Positions 63,237 through 64,000 of a DNA stretch of 64,000 nucleotides are shown here, in pieces. Location: positions 1,690,001 to 1,754,000 of the forward strand of contig NC_019748.1 in NCBI RefSeq assembly GCF_000317575.1, given 5' to 3'. Each line of letters opens with the position of its first letter. The stretch's first letter is position 1. The notes under the pieces are model-generated. The model saw nothing but the letters and a program-made list of their open reading frames with translations. It ran no database searches and was not told where the DNA came from. The translations under genes were made by a program, and so were the position numbers. This DNA is from Stanieria cyanosphaera PCC 7437. Its GTDB lineage: Bacteria > Cyanobacteriota > Cyanobacteriia > Cyanobacteriales > Xenococcaceae.

Positions 63237-64000
63237 CTATGAACTAGAAATAATTCTTCTGGCTAATCTTAATTTAGCAGAACGAGAACGAGGATTTTGT
63301 TGTTGTTCATTGCTTTGGGGAATAATTGGTTTTTTGGTAATAACTTCTAATAACTCATTGTTGCGAAATTGATGTTTAACAATTCGGTCTTCTAAACTAT
63401 GAAAGGTAATAATAGCAATTATGCCTGTTGGTTTGAGCCAATGGGGTGCTATTGATAAAAAAGTTTCTAAAGATTGTAGTTCTTGATTAACAACTATTCT
63501 TAAAGCTTGGAATACTCTTGTTGCAGGATTAATTCTACCATAGCGATATTTGGGAGGAACAGAAGACGCGATCGCGTTGGCTAATTCGATAGTATTATTA
63601 AAGGGACGCTGTTGAACTATTCTTTTTGCTATTCGACGCGAGAGTCTTTCTTCTCCATATTGATAGAAAATATTAGCTAATTTTACTTCATCCCAATGAT
63701 TGATAATTTCGGCAGCAGTTAAAGCTTGATTTTGATCCATCCGCATATCTAAGGGGGCAGTTTGACGAAAACTAAAGCCTCGTTCCGCTACATCTAGTTG
63801 GGGGGAACTTACGCCTAAATCTGCTACAATGCCATCAAATAAGATTTTCTTTGGTTGATAATGAGCAAAGTTTCCTTGCCAAAATTGCAGTTGTTGAGGA
63901 TAGTATTGAGAAAGTCTTACTTGAGTAGCTGCGATCGCATTTTGATCTCGATCTATAGCTGTTACTTTAACATTTTCCGCAGCAGATAAGATTAATTCAC
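63237..64000 (-). CDS. rsmH: 16S rRNA (cytosine(1402)-N(4))-methyltransferase, 5' end outside window
   Basis: Methylates N4 of C1402 in 16S rRNA with S-adenosylmethionine. The frame is open from base 64000 to the stop at 63237, so the N-terminal glycine-rich SAM motif is outside the window. Present are [29 protein letters not shown] followed by [41 protein letters not shown] and [12 protein letters not shown], which together are diagnostic of RsmH. The internal Met at 63746 lies in PLDMRMDQ and is not the start. Confidence 0.95.
   Translation of the reverse strand, partial: ELILSAAENVKVTAIDRDQNAIAATQVRLSQYYPQQLQFWQGNFAHYQPKKILFDGIVADLGVSSPQLDVAERGFSFRQTAPLDMRMDQNQALTAAEIINHWDEVKLANIFYQYGEERLSRRIAKRIVQQRPFNNTIELANAIASSVPPKYRYGRINPATRVFQALRIVVNQELQSLETFLSIAPHWLKPTGIIAIITFHSLEDRIVKHQFRNNELLEVITKKPIIPQSNEQQQNPRSRSAKLRLARRIISSS

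Overview
The window is a low-GC, gene-dense stretch of a cyanobacterial chromosome. The evidence is phycobilin and phycobilisome genes (pcyA, apcD), the cytochrome b6f subunit petM, thf1/psb29, a BicA-type bicarbonate transporter, a ferredoxin-type nitrate assimilation cluster, and many copies of the HIP1 octamer GCGATCGC. The species cannot be fixed from sequence alone. No rRNA, tRNA, CRISPR array, intact insertion sequence or prophage was seen.

Layout. 0-6.9 kb: DUF3120 membrane protein (cut by the edge), a 47-residue protein next to aroQ, a DUF2330 exported protein behind an orphan RnfD-like membrane protein, a cyAbrB regulator after a 1.2-kb gap, then pcyA and tatA. 7-16 kb: a PAS-GGDEF-EAL protein, a VapBC-type toxin-antitoxin pair, lepB, a lipoprotein, dapB, a 5'-truncated histidine kinase, cobH and an APH-fold kinase. 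16.5-28.5 kb: the nitrate cluster nirA-nrtA-nrtB-nrtC-nrtD-nrtP-narB, all on the plus strand. It encodes both the ABC and the MFS nitrate importer and has three perfect GTA-N8-TAC (NtcA-type) sites in its upstream gaps. 28.8-35.2 kb: ffh, rpsP, khpA, pdxA, petM, a fluoroacetate-dehalogenase-like hydrolase and thf1. 35.3-42 kb: two CPA2 antiporters, a DUF6671 protein and bicA, with bicA directly upstream of an NhaS3-like Na+/H+ antiporter. 42.6-47.3 kb: small conserved proteins, apcD, a lipoate-ligase-family protein, a YbjN protein, a ferritin-like protein and a DUF29 protein. 47.5-59.2 kb: an accessory, probably extracellular-polysaccharide region with two paralogous GT4 glycosyltransferases, a GT2, gmd, a UDP-glucuronate-epimerase-like gene, a two-component system with an extra truncated response regulator, and a FemAB/GNAT-like protein fused to TPRs. 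59.2-64 kb: smc and rsmH (cut by the right edge).

Together: nitrate enters by NrtABCD or NrtP and is reduced to nitrite by NarB and to ammonium by NirA. BicA plus the Na+/H+ antiporter form a plausible sodium-coupled bicarbonate uptake unit. Intergenic gaps from about 43 kb onward carry several short tandem arrays with a 7-nt period, most of them in the polysaccharide region.

No wholly new multi-gene system could be demonstrated. The best leads are the RnfD-like/DUF2330 pair, the GNAT-TPR fusion with 285-bp internal DNA repeats, the duplicated response regulator that lost its DNA-binding domain, the dual nitrate transporters, and the dehalogenase with a complete apparent fluoroacetate-type active site.
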